Assembly (NCBI GenBank): GCA_021234155.1
Contig: JAJEKV010000001.1
Location: 451,736-515,735, forward strand
Direction: 5' to 3'
Source: Isoetes taiwanensis
Taxonomy: Eukaryota; Streptophyta; Lycopodiopsida; Isoetales; Isoetaceae
Length of the DNA stretch: 64,000 nucleotides
The position numbers were made by a program, and so were the translations under genes. Under the pieces are notes generated by a model. It did not search any database, was not told where the DNA came from, and saw nothing but the letters and a program-made list of their open reading frames with translations. Of the stretch, positions 13,228 to 23,664 are shown one piece after another. Numbering within the stretch: position 1 is the stretch's first letter; each line of letters opens with the position of its first letter.

Positions 13228-14046
13228 GGTGCATGCCCAACCTTCCTCTTTTGGTTTCCTTTCCTTCCTCTTCTTCTTTGTTCTTGAGTTTTTTCTTCCC
13301 ATTCTTCCGTACCTACGTTCATTCTTCCTCCTTCTTCTTTCTTCCCATGCTTTATTTCTTCCTCATACTTCATTTCTTCCTCCCTTCTTCCATGCTTCAT
13401 TCTTTCCCTCATTCTTTCTTCCCATATTTCTTCTTTCCCCTCATTTCTTTCTCATTCTTTCTTCCTCATTCTTTCTCATTTCTTTCTCTTAGTCATGCTT
13501 TCTCATTCTTTATTCCTCACTCTTTTCTCATTCTTCCTCATTCTTTCTCATTGCTTTCTCATTTCTTTCTCATGCTTTCTCATTTCTTTCTCATGCTTTT
13601 CTCATTTTGTTTCTCATTTCCATTCTTTCTCATGCTTTCCTCATTTCTCATTCTTTCCCTCCCTTCCTCATTTCTTTCTTCTCTTCCTTCCTTGTTCTTC
13701 ATTTTTTTCATTTCTTATTCTTCATTCTTTTTTAATTTCATTTCTTCATTCTTCATTTTGTTTCTTATTCTTCATTTTCTTCCTCACTTTCCATTCGATC
13801 CTTTTCTTTCCCTTCCCTTATTTCTTCCTTCCATTCTATTCCCTTCCCTTCTCTTATTTCCTCTTATTTTTCTTCATTCTTTCTTGTTTCTTCTCTTATT
13901 TCTTCTCTATTCTATCTTATTTCTTCCCTTCTATTCTCTTATTTCTTTCTCTTGTTTTATTTCTATCTCTTATTTTCTATCCCCCCTTTTTTTTTCCTTT
14001 CTTTTCTTCTTGATCTTTTTCTTCTTTGTTCTTATTCTTCTAATGC
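13228..14046. repeat. Pyrimidine tract (TTTCTCATTCTTCC-type satellite)
   Basis: About 0.8 kb is almost entirely C and T on the plus strand, with regular CAT interruptions (TTTCTCAT, CTTCCTCATT, CATGCTTTCTCATT). The long Phe/Ser/Leu frames here are compositional artefacts. On the complementary strand it resembles the purine tracts inside the Helitrons at 34.7, 39.9 and 47.2 kb, including GCATGAGAAAG-like punctuation. No Helitron termini flank it. Confidence 0.9.
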
Positions 14047-14184
14047 TTTGTTGCATACATTGCGGCTTTCTATTACGATTTGGACCAGCGGGATCTTGTA
14101 CCCGCGTCCTTATTTTTGGTAAGTAGTTGATGGCACTTGCATTTTATTTTTATAGTTTTAAGTAGGTTAAAAAAATTGATGGAG

Positions 14185-14580
14185 TGGCTGATTTTCAAGG
14201 GCAATTGGCTCCACCTAAGTGGGGAGGACCAATAATACTGGGTTAAAGTCCACTTTCACTACAATCATAAATGTTTCCTAGGTTAATGAGTGGCTTGTTC
14301 AAGGAGACTTGATTAGGCTCCACCTAAAGTGGAGAGGACCGCGTGCAGGGTTCAAGTCCACTTCAAGTTCCACTTGTTATTTTTTAGGTTTAAAATGAAA
14401 TTGTAGTGATGGCTTGTTCAAGGACGCAGTCGGCTCCACCTTGCGTGGAAGGACTAGGTGTCGGGTCCAAGTCCACTTTTCTTCTCATTCTTAGGTAGAT
14501 GTGGCTCACGGCAAAGGACATGGTGCTCCACAGCAGTGGGAGGACCCGGTGTTTAGACCTTAGTTCCGTTTATTATCGAT
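14185..14580. repeat. Four diverged ~100 bp tandem repeats with a tRNA-like B-box motif
   Basis: Units begin near 14,185, 14,291, 14,409 and 14,511. Each reads roughly GTGGCTTGTTCAAGG, then GGCTCCACC, then GTGGAGAGGACC, then a GGTTCAAGTCCACTT-type end. Unit 2 has GGTTCAAGTCC, which fits the Pol III B-box consensus; the other units have decayed versions. No good A box or cloverleaf was found, so a SINE origin is possible but unproven. Confidence 0.6.
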
Positions 14581-14925
14581 TTTAGCTAGAGGTAGCTGGG
14601 GCTGGGTTAAGTTAACGATGGCGGATGATTTCCTTCACACCCGTGCTAGTTAAAAAAAAATAGGTTAAGGCTAACAATGTAGTACTAATTGGCACTAAAA
14701 GCGTTGGTAAAAAATAACTTAACTAATTAACTAAATTATTTGAACATGTCTAGTTAAGTTAGCCAAAGGCATAAAAATTATATGTACAATTAACTAAACT
14801 TAAAAGTGACCTCTATAGTGCTAATTTCTAATTTAGTTAATTTTTAGTTAATTTTGCTAACTAATCAGAACAAGGTCGCGAAGATAAGTTTAGTATTCAT
14901 TGTTTTGTTTGTTTGTACTAATTAA
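14581..14925. other. AT-rich stretch with repeated TTAGTTAA/TTAACTAA motifs
   Basis: The sequence between about 14,640 and 14,880 is dense in TAAGTTAGC, TTAACTAA and TTAGTTAATTTT strings in both orientations. This suggests a decayed foldback element, but I could not fix its ends. No coding sequence seen. Confidence 0.35.
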
Positions 14926-15329
14926 AATGGCTCGATGGTGGGAGATGCTAAGTGAATTTAGGCGCATCCTCATTGATCAAAATATGCGCCTTCTTTTTCA
15001 GGCCGGAGTTGCGACATATGCAAGCTGATGCCAGTAATGATTATATGTTTTGTAGCATCGTTTGAGAAAGAATCGATTATGTTGCATTTATGTGGCATGG
15101 TGGCTTTTGTATTCATTACGTTTTGGCATAAAAAAGATATGATGAGAAAAAGAACTTAGAAGTCTTAGGTTTGCCAGGCCAGGAGCGACATATTGAGGAT
15201 GCTACTTAAGTGATTGAAAAGTGCCAATTATGAGCCCCTATCTTTGAATGGTGAAGAACTTAAAAGTCTTGGGACGATGGGCTAATTCGTGGCCAAGTGC
15301 AAAAGGTCAGAATGCGCCCAAAGATCACA

Positions 15330-15440
15330 AGATGGCGATGCAGTCTCAATGATGAGCAATTGAAGAGTTAGATAGTCTTATCCATGGTGGAAGCTCTATT
15401 ATTGGTTCGGGGGCTAGGATTATCATTACATGCTCATGAT
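15330..15440 (+). pseudogene. NB-ARC-like fragment (RNBS-B region)
   Basis: One frame gives EELDSLIHGG, then a short serine-rich link, then GSGARIIITCS and a stop. This resembles the stretch after kinase-2 in plant NBS-LRR proteins, where a leucine-rich segment is followed by GSRIIITTR (RNBS-B). A DDEQL-like segment precedes it in another frame, so at least one frameshift is needed. No P-loop, GLPL or LRR region was found nearby. If the assignment is right it is a short dead relic of a disease-resistance-type gene. The match rests on about 25 residues, so it is tentative. Confidence 0.35.
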
Positions 15441-15442
15441 AA

Positions 15443-16500
15443 ATGTCTGCATTTATGACCCACATTCATGTGGATCTTAAATGTTCTAAAAGTGCATTGG
15501 TAGTAAACAAATTGCCCGGATATACAAATCGGATCTTGGGAACCACGTACTTTAATCAGATGATTATTATCAACGGCATTGTGTGGAGAGGCCAAGATAG
15601 AGCTGCATCATGGTTGTTGGGTGACAAGTATATCCGTTTCAAGAGCCCAAGTCCGGCATTGGCCACACCCCTTGGACTTGCCCCAGGGTCTTTGTGGAGA
15701 TGAGCCACGAGGGGACCAATGGTAGTCCCGCCATTCATGAATGGAGGAACAACTGAGAATTACTTGACCATCTTGGAGCCAATTCTCTTCTTATGGGAGA
15801 TGGTCAAATGCAATGCATAGTGCTCCAAGGGCTGATATGAAGATAAGTCTTGGTGGAAAGCCAAAATGAGACGTGTATAAGTCGCGTCCCGAGGAAATAG
15901 CTCTCGCTCTTGCGAGGAAGGAGTCCTATGCCATCGCGCTCGGGTTGGACACACACAAAGCTCAATTGCAAAGGGTCAAACTCCATTTTGATGACTCCTT
16001 ACAAATGTGTGGGTGGCTATTGGTGATTGGGACCACGGCCCTCCGTTTTTTTTTTACAGGGCCGAATACCCAAATTGAAGAAGCCGTTATACACTACAAG
16101 ATGGAGCAGTGCGATATCCTTGGTGGGAGAAGAGTTTTTACATCATCATCAGATGACCAAGCATCATGGGGGCATGAGATGTCGACATATATTCCACAGG
16201 CTACATTTCACTAGATGCTCCTTGATTTTGTCCGGGCGTCCCCGGCTATGGGGTTTGTGTGTTGAGATAAAACCCGACCCGATACTCTAGCACATTGGAC
16301 ATCATCAACATATGAAGGTCCAAATGATGATGGATAGAAACTGGTGCACATGGATCGCCCATCTATTGCTCGCGTCGTCGATAAGCAGCTGAGGGCTTTC
16401 TTGATATAGTTGTGAGAGAGAGGCGACATATGAAGTGTGGTGATCCACTTGAGATGGCTAAGCTCTTGTTAAATGCTTGCAAGAAGTGATTAATATAATT
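15443..16500 (+). pseudogene. Unrecognised coding-like remnants
   Basis: Two modest frames (15,443-15,703, 86 aa; 15,873-16,214, 113 aa) have mixed, non-repetitive composition. The second includes the segment RKESYAIALGLDTHKAQL. Stops and frame changes separate them, and no start context, splice pair or known motif ties them together. They could be the decayed rest of the NB-ARC-like gene or of a transposon gene. No function is proposed. Confidence 0.25.
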
Positions 16501-16769
16501 TTGTCTTCCTATTTGAGGGCTTGTTGCAACCAATAAATGTTTTTAGTCAAAATTACTAATGAAAAAAGTAATTTATTAATCAAAAAAATTATTATTAATG
16601 GTAAATAAATTATTAATCATAACTTGTAGATGAAATTAATGCTTCTGGAGCGTCAAACCCTAGGTTTTGTGCTACATCATCAAACCCTAATTGTAAATAC
16701 CATGTGGCACAATCTAGGGTTTGATGATATTCTGCTCTTAGGTTTTTGATATGCTACTATGATGATGTG
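16501..16769. other. AT-rich spacer with CAAACCCTA motifs
   Basis: TTATTAAT-rich sequence is followed by several CAAACCCTA/TAGGGTTTG strings around 16,660-16,740. The strings are interspersed and in both orientations, so this is not a telomeric array. No gene seen. Confidence 0.4.
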
Positions 16770-18299
16770 GCAATAGGAAGAGTGACGTGACACAACCTAG
16801 GGTTTGATGATGTGCCTGCATAGCGTGGGTTTCATGATGTGGCACTAAAAATGCCGATGGGATAATTTAGGGTTCGATTGTATGACATGATACATGGCGA
16901 TAATATGGCAACCTAGAGTTCGATATGCACCCCATACATATATCTGAGATACTTTTCTAATATAAATAAGAAGATAAGAATATAAATTTAGGTATTTATT
17001 CAAGACACTTGTTCAAAGCTTTTCTCTAAGCTAATTCGTTATGTTCAAATTAATATATATATAGTCATGGAGGCTCAATTCTTAGCGGTTTTCCTCATTG
17101 TGGCCCTCTTTACTGTGATGCAATATTCATGGCATTATCGTCTCCCCCCTCCCCGGTCAAGGCGGTCAAGGCTGCGATGGGAAATGCAAGGGGCTCATTA
17201 GTGGCACATTTGAACCATAAAAATACTATTTTTCATCTCTATGGTTTGTAAGTATCATTCTATTATTGCAACCAATATCATTCATGGTTATCAAATGTTT
17301 CTCTCACAATTTCTTTTGATCTAGGTGTGCTCTTTTTCTCGGCGATGAATAGAGGTGTCCCAATCGTCGGAGAATGAGCAAGAGCGAAAGGTGAAAGTAT
17401 TTATATAGTTTTATTATCGCTTTACCCTCTAATTAGGTATGTGAGTTTATGCATGGAGTTTTAATTTGTTGTGTAGAGGAAAGGGAAGAGTTTAGAAAAT
17501 AGGAGGAGGACTCGAGGGTAGGGAACAATCGTCTTTGATGGTCCTCAAGGCGCCAACCTCCACCTATCACTACACACCCAGCGGGTTTGGGTATTAAGAT
17601 AGCTTTTATAAAATAATAAATAAATGAATTGTTTTTTGCATGATATTTGTAGCCTGCAGCTCCTCCAGCTCCCCGCCTTCCACCATAAAACATGTCTCCG
17701 AGGAGAGAGACCAAATTGCGACATATTTTGCCTCTTTGACACCAGCATGGTTAAGCAAACCTCCGCTCCTATTCCCCAAGCGACATAGTGTTGATTATCG
17801 GCCTCACGTTCGCGAGAATATTGAGAATGCTAGGCGTAGTATGGACTCCGTTCTAGGCAAGAGGCGGGGAGATTTTTCTAATGCAAGGAACTTGGAAGAT
17901 TTCAACGGAGTAAATATATATCCCTACGTACCAAAACATTTCTTTGGTTGCGACATGTTAAAGATGCTCATTCTCTCATTACTTCCCAAGGTCAAAAGTA
18001 GTGGAACGAGACTCTAGGCGTTCAAGATGCGGCGATCATCCACGAGGGTTCGGGATCGAAGAAGAACATGGTAATTTCGCTGACTTGGAGAGGGAAGGAT
18101 CAGAGCAGCGTCCCGCGTGTCGAAGAAGGCGTCCATTTAAGCTTTACTTTAGACCGTAAGTCTGCGGGTGATTTGGCCCCGAATATACCCGAGCTATCAT
18201 ATAATAATGAATTTTTGATGTAAGTTATATGAACATATTATTTAAGATATCAACCTTAAATATTAGTTGTTGTTTTGTTCATTCTCTTCACTTAGAATA
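16770..18299 (+). repeat. Dispersed duplication, copy A (partner at 52,689-54,217)
   Basis: This 1.53 kb segment matches 52,689-54,217 in the same orientation, from CAATAGGAAG to TTCACTTAGAATA. Long blocks are identical, for example around ATATGCACCCCATACATATAT and GTAAGTATCATTCTATTATT. Differences are mostly small indels, clustered at CG-containing positions. Copy B has extra bases near 54,165. The segment carries the promoter-like region and the first exons of the gene described next. Confidence 0.9.
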
Positions 18300-19456
18300 C
18301 ATTGTAAAGTGCTCAAAAGGTTCTTAATCGGGACGGGATATATGTATATTGGCGGTAGACATAAACACGCTTTTATATACCCACCATTTATGCTTGAGGG
18401 CGCTCTTCCTAAGAAGGATGATGAGGGAAGTGTCTTTTATACTACTAAGGGCCGCGGTCACAAATAATATCTCGTTTATGGCCTCCCAGCGGTATAGGGG
18501 GTGGCTGGCGCTTTATGACCAACGAAATAGAGAGCGTCAAAAATAAAATGAAACGAGTTTCGGAGATAGAAAAGCAAAGGCGTTTAGCTGGAAGAAGCTC
18601 ACTTGATGATGGGCGAGCTTATCACGAAAAAGGAGGTACATGACCTAGTCATAGTCTTGTTTTATTATTTTGATATGGCGTTGATCTATCGATTTATGTC
18701 AAAGGCACCATGTGGTCAAGGAAGCGGACTTGCGAAAAAGAAGGAGGCGATTGGTCAAAGTCCCTAAACCACTTAATCTCCACAAGGAAGATATCAAGGT
18801 ATTTCTTTATTTTTTGTCATTCGTTCAATTTTAACTTGTGATAATGTTGTGTGCCTTGCAATCAGATTGCATTTGAGCGTGCAAAGGATCCGAAAGCAAA
18901 CATAGAGCTCGGATGAGATAAAAGCAACTAAAAGTGATCGAAAAGGCGTCTCATTTGGGCAACCCGGTCGAAAAGGGTTTTTCCATAGATTCGTAAGAGC
19001 TATATTAGTTCACATTAATTTTAATAAGAACTTTAAATGTCACTAGCTAATACTCGTTATATTGTCATAGGAACATCTATACGGGTTTGCCCTAACAAGC
19101 GGCCGGTACAAGTAGCCACGGGCGTGGGGCTGTTTATCTGTATCAGCCGGTTATCTGACGAGGGAACTCTCCCAATTCGGCGGGGAATAGGGGTGCGTTG
19201 TAGAAAAATTATTATAATTCTATGAACTACATTGCGCCATATTCTTTTGGTTTTATAGGAAGCGATGGCGGATATGAATGAAGGTCTAGAGCATGACATG
19301 GGGCTCGGGGCGAGGGATTTGCAAAGCGTCGATGGAGAGCCATCCAATCAGAACCGCGTCACCGTCGTCCTCTCCCAACCCACGTGCTCGGATGACTACT
19401 CCATGAATCACGAGAGAGAGGTAGCTCCTAGGCTAAAGGGTGGATACTCCTCTTAG
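17067..19456 (+). pseudogene. Broken multi-exon gene, N-terminal signal anchor; function unknown
   Basis: An ATG at about 17,067 opens a peptide starting MEAQFLAVFLIVALF, a hydrophobic N-terminal anchor, but a stop follows after ~40 codons. In copy B (52,980) the same exon stays open for 86 codons after an extra alanine. Downstream pieces look like exons with GT-AG borders: a splice acceptor TTTGATCTAG near 17,325, a proline/serine-rich piece at 17,650-18,015 containing RRSMDS and FSNARNL, then segments at 18,267-18,470 (FIYPPFMLEGALPKKDDEG), 18,880-18,960 and 19,265-19,456. Frames are broken in several of them. The organisation looks like a real or transposon-borne gene in decay. I do not recognise the family; a plant transposase-associated gene is possible. 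Confidence 0.45.
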
Positions 19457-19460
19457 CAGT

Positions 19461-19615
19461 CTTTTGTGATTATTTAAAAATATAAATACAATTCACTTTT
19501 GTGATTATTTAAAAATATAAATATAAAAAATAATTTTGTGACTATTTAAAAATATGAATATAAAAACACTTTTGTGATTATTTAAAATATTTTTATATAA
19601 ATATATTTTTATTTT
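19461..19615. repeat. ~36 bp AT-rich tandem repeat, four copies
   Basis: A unit beginning CTTTTGTGATTATTTAAAAA recurs at 19,461, 19,496, 19,533 and 19,569 (35-37 bp spacing). It is followed by AT-only sequence. Confidence 0.8.
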
Positions 19616-20060
19616 TTTTATTTTTTTTTTTTTTTCCCCTTCGTCGCATGCGACGTATCCCATCGGCTTTTTATATAAAATATTTTTTTTTTTTTTTTTA
19701 TTTTTCCCCTTCACGTCGCGTGTATATCCACGTCTTTTTTTTTTTTCATTGGCTTTTACACGCCGGATTTTGAATTTTCCGCATTAATACGTTTCCCCGT
19801 GTCACGTCGCATGTCGGACGTATACACGTGGCTTTACGACGCCAGCGTGGATTTTGGTGATGTTCCGTGTATATTCCACGTATATTTCACGTGTCACGTG
19901 CCATCACGACGTCTGGCGCGATATCTGCGTCGTCTGCGACGTCTGCTTGGCGGCGCGACCAGCGTCGCATAACGGCGCACGTCGCATCGCGGCGATATGC
20001 GCTAACGACGTCTGTGAAGCGTCGGCCGGCCGTCGGGCCGTCACGTCAGCGGGGCGTTAA
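19616..20060. repeat. CpG/ACGT-dense block
   Basis: After several poly-T runs the sequence is packed with ACGTCGC, CACGTC, GACGTC and GCGGCG strings, many of them self-complementary (TCGCATGCGA, GGCCGGCC, ACACGTG). CpG is very dense and irregular. The arginine/alanine-rich frames here are compositional. A related block lies at 49,800-50,350. No promoter or gene could be tied to it. Confidence 0.6.
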
Positions 20061-20830
20061 ATGGCTTTCTTTTCTTGTTGTGTGAGTCTTGCTTGCAAAA
20101 TCTTCTACATTCACAAAAATGATAGGAACATTTTGGGAACCCCGAGCTTTGGCAAAAGTAGCCACAAAGGGCTGACTTATCCTTGGCCTTGTCCAAATTG
20201 AGTCAATTCACAAATAATCCAAAACAACATCCTTTGCTCGCTCTCAAAAGATGCCTAGGGTATGTTGCGGGAACTTCAAAAATTTGGAATTGCTTTTGAT
20301 TATGCTAATGGTAGCAAAGAGATTATTGGGTACCTGCATTCATTGGGGTTGGGTTCCAGACAGAAAATCCATCTCTGGGTATGCCTTTACTTTTGCGGGG
20401 AGCAAAAAAATGCATTGCACAATCCAAAGATCTTTGAATTTTATGCAATTGCACATGGTTTTAATGAAGCCATTTGGTTACAAAGGTTAGCAATTGAATT
20501 GGAAATTCATGAAAGCACAGGAATGACCTTGATGGCAGATAATCAAGGAGCTATGAAGGTTTATATGACCCTGCTGAACACATGAGAATGAAACATATTG
20601 ACATTAAGTATCATTACATCCGATTATAACATTACGTGATAATAGTATAATGCCTGAAGGTCCAGCCACGAGTAGAAACATTAAAAATCACATTTCAAAG
20701 AAACATGGACTTGAAGCTTGTATAATGGCAGCACAATCTATATGCACAAGTGCGTTTCTTGCTATGTTCAGATTTTCTTTTAAAGGACTATGTTCAGATT
20801 TGCTATGTTATAATAAGCAACTATACACAT
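20061..20830 (+). mobile_element. Ty1-copia relic C1 (RNase H end)
   Basis: The segment parallels the 3' half of the better copia relic at 24.3-25.1 kb. It includes the region after the RT motif (RNILGT), then DRKSISGYAF, then YAIAHGFNEAIWLQRLAIEL and LMADNQGAMKV of a copia RNase H, and then the shared non-coding tail (CATTTCAAAGAAACATGG, GCACAATCTATATGCACAAG). Frames shift several times and a block present in C2 is missing, so it is dead. No LTR was found at its ends. Confidence 0.85.
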
Positions 20831-21365
20831 GACATAGAATAGCAGATAGTGCTTACCATGTTAAGTGGAAGCCTGAAATAAATAAATCAAAAGGGGGGTT
20901 CTTTTATGCCTGCAGCAACTAGAATGAATCCACTCGGTTAAATCTATGCAGTCTGCGACTTCAGAGGATATTCGATGCAGCTCAATATAGAAGGTAATAC
21001 AAAAACGACATCTTTTTTTTTTTTTTTTCCTTTTGTTCTCATCTCATTACATTCATTTAATATATTATGTACACATTCCGACTTGTCTCCCAATCTACAC
21101 CCTCTATTCATAATATTATTCAGATATTCTAGGGCCATCACAACCATTCTTAAGGTATGTCATTCGGGCAACCTAGAAATGATAAATGGGGAATGTACAT
21201 CGTGAATGTTATATATAATTTCTTGATGAAGTGGCATATGACAATGAGTAGGATATAATACAATACAATACATTACAAGTAAGATTAAGTTGAGAGAGGC
21301 ATAAAGAGGTGCTAAGGTTGAAAATAATTTTAATTGAGTACCCACTATGAGGTGCAATCAACTTG
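20831..21365. other. Intergenic, nothing recognised
   Basis: AT-rich sequence with a poly-T run at 21,011-21,028. No coding frame of plausible composition, no terminal repeats. Confidence 0.4.
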
Positions 21366-21371
21366 AGTTGT

Positions 21372-21930
21372 TATAGGACTACCAATCGCATCGATCCGAG
21401 ACATCGGATCGCCATTCTAGAATGGGACGAGCATGCATGTCTTGCATGCATGCGGGCGGCGCATGCCCATTTTGGTTGGGAGTTCGCTATTTCAGGCGCG
21501 TTTCTGCATCCACGTCTCATCGACGCTTCCTCTTCTCTCAGCAGTACCTTATTCTCTTTGAAATGTTTCCAGGTAGGGGAGGGGCTTCTTCCTGCCTGGT
21601 TTAGCCAATTTGGCATTTCTTTCTTGCTATCCTTTCCGGCCTTTGGCCTTCGTCCTGTGACCTTCGTCCTCGATCCTAGTTTGTAAGGAAGTTCTCTGGT
21701 AGTCGGGCGGTTTGTTGGTTTCTTGCGAGTCCCATTCTAAATCGCATCGATCCAGAGACATCGGATCGCCGATGCGGAATGGGACGAGCATGCATGTCTT
21801 GCATACATCTGGCCGCGCATGCCCATTTTGGTTGGGGTTAAGCTATTTGGTAGCGTTTACGCATCCACGTCTCATGGTGGCTTCCTCTTCTCTCGCCGAT
21901 TACCTTATTCTCTTTGAACCCTCCTTCCCC
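21372..21930. repeat. Direct repeat pair, ~195 bp units 361 bp apart, with hairpins
   Basis: A unit starting AATCGCATCGATCC and ending CCTTATTCTCTTTGAA occurs at 21,382-21,565 and again at 21,743-21,925. Unit 1 contains a hairpin CGATCCGA-GACA-TCGGATCG (21,392-21,411), a palindrome CCATTCTAGAATGG and CATGCATG strings. The lead-in GTTTGTTGGTTTCTTGCGAG (21,708) recurs once more at about 22,866. These could be promoter or LTR fragments of an unknown element. Confidence 0.7.
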
Positions 21931-22269
21931 CTTCTTTGTTTATTGTATTGTGCACAATTTTACATATCATGTTTTCCACCTTACATTTGGGTGATGCTTT
22001 TTCTGTTTGGGTGATGCTATTCTCTGGTGTGTTTGTGTTCTCGTTTGTTGTATTGGTGATGTCTTGGTCTGGTTGGCGGCGGCATCATTTCGACTTCTCC
22101 ATGCGGGTTTTTGGGAGCGATTTCTATGCCTTCACGTTGGTCTAAGCCCCTTGCGAAGGCTTATCACTAGGGTTTTTCCTCGAAAACCCGAAAAGCGAGG
22201 TTTTTAATCCTTTGATAAGCTTCGGCGGTACATCAGCCACTCATCTATTAGCATTGTATTTTTTGGGGT

Positions 22270-22812
22270 CCAAGTGATACATTAGAGGAAAAATGAGATC
22301 ACATTTTGTCCCATTAAGGGATGCTTAAAATGCCATGTCAGCTTTTAAAGCTGGTCCAAAAGAGAAGAGCTCCAGTATATCTCATTCGGTATTATGTGGC
22401 GACTGTAATTAATGCGGTTGCAACTAATACGTAGTATCATTTTTCATTATAACTTTTGATCGAACTCGATTCAAAACTTTTTGTAGCAATGGATTCGTCT
22501 TGATAAGATCTATCTAGTGATAACACATTCATACATCTTTTACGATATAAATATATAAGAAATAAGCAAAAAATCTTATTTTTTTAAGGTTAACGCATAT
22601 GACCATATTGAAATACATCACAACCATATATCAGTGGAAAGATCTTTTCATTCCGCATCTAATGCAACAAACGCCGCAACATTTTGACAAGTGGATCAAA
22701 CGTTATGGGGGAAAAACAACTGCATTAATTGCAGTTAATAGAGGGTAGCCATTCCATTGGAGGATTCTTATGGGGATGAAATGAGATCTCAAATTTCCTC
22801 TAATGTAATTGG
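22270..22812. mobile_element. Non-autonomous foldback/MITE-like element
   Basis: The ends are inverted copies of each other over about 40 bp. Left starts CCAAGTGATACATTAGAGG and continues AAAAATGAGATC; the complement of the right end starts CCAATTACATTAGAGG and continues AAATTTGAGATC. Further inside, GTAATTAATGCGGTTG on the left is matched by the complement of the sequence at about 22,718. The element is ~540 bp with no coding capacity. No clear target duplication could be read, so I cannot assign a superfamily. Confidence 0.7.
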
Positions 22813-23360
22813 ATTTTCCCTCTGTCCACCATTGTAGAAAATCTGCTGAGATGAATGAGGGCGGTGTGTTGGTTTCCTGCGAGTCCCACCCATTCTAGAA
22901 TTATTCATTCCACCTATACCATACAATAAATCAATTATTTTACTATATCCACGTGGCAATAAATAACCATGCCATATCCTTTAATTAAAATGGGCATCAT
23001 AGAACTAGCCCCCAAACTTGTCGTGATTATAAAGTGATTTTACCCAACCATTACTAGTTTTAATGAATTATTATAGTATGCATGAAACTATCACATAAAC
23101 CATCACTAGTTTCGACAAGCCATTATAAACATTAAAAACCAACATAAATAAGCATGTAACGAACCAGTGTCGTTTTCAACAAACCACTATGACATGTGGT
23201 TTTGTTCTATAAATTTATGTATCAAAAACTACATGTATCATGGTTTTTGGATGAATTAATACTAGTTAAACATAGTAGTTTACTTTTGGGATCCTTGTGT
23301 CTTGATGCTGCCATTTTGTGGCAGTAATGGCATATGGACAACTTGGTCATACATGGATTC
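22813..23360. other. AT-rich intergenic sequence
   Basis: No gene. ACTAGTTT and related strings repeat loosely between 23,040 and 23,275 (CATCACTAGTTT, AAACCACTATG, AATACTAGTTAAAC), suggesting a decayed repeat. Confidence 0.35.
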
Positions 23361-23505
23361 TTAGAAAACCATAAAAAACCACATCTCAAAAAAACAATAC
23401 CTTAAAAAACAACACCTTACAAAAAACATCCCTTCAAAGAACCATACAACCTGAGAAAACAACACATCCTTAAAAAAAAAACTACGCCTCCTTAAAAAAC
23501 CACAC

Positions 23506-23538
<33 letters not shown>

Positions 23539-23640
23539 CATGGCTCCTTAAGAAAAACTACAGTGTATCCTTGAAAAACCACACGTCCGTATAACTACAT
23601 GTAGGTTTTTTTCAAATCTTCAAAAAAAAACAACCCTTGT
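23361..23640. repeat. A-rich degenerate tandem repeat (CCTTAAAAAACCACAC-like)
   Basis: Loose ~20-30 bp units of CCTTAAAAAACAACACC and CCTTGAAAAACCACAC recur across the interval, with an uninterrupted A run at about 23,512-23,538. Frames across it are Phe-rich artefacts. Confidence 0.75.
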
Positions 23641-23664
23641 TGTGTTTTTACTGTTGTTTTCAGC

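Noticed and set aside
16640-16760. Interstitial telomere array
   Set aside because: AAACCCTA strings are scattered, in both orientations and not tandem.
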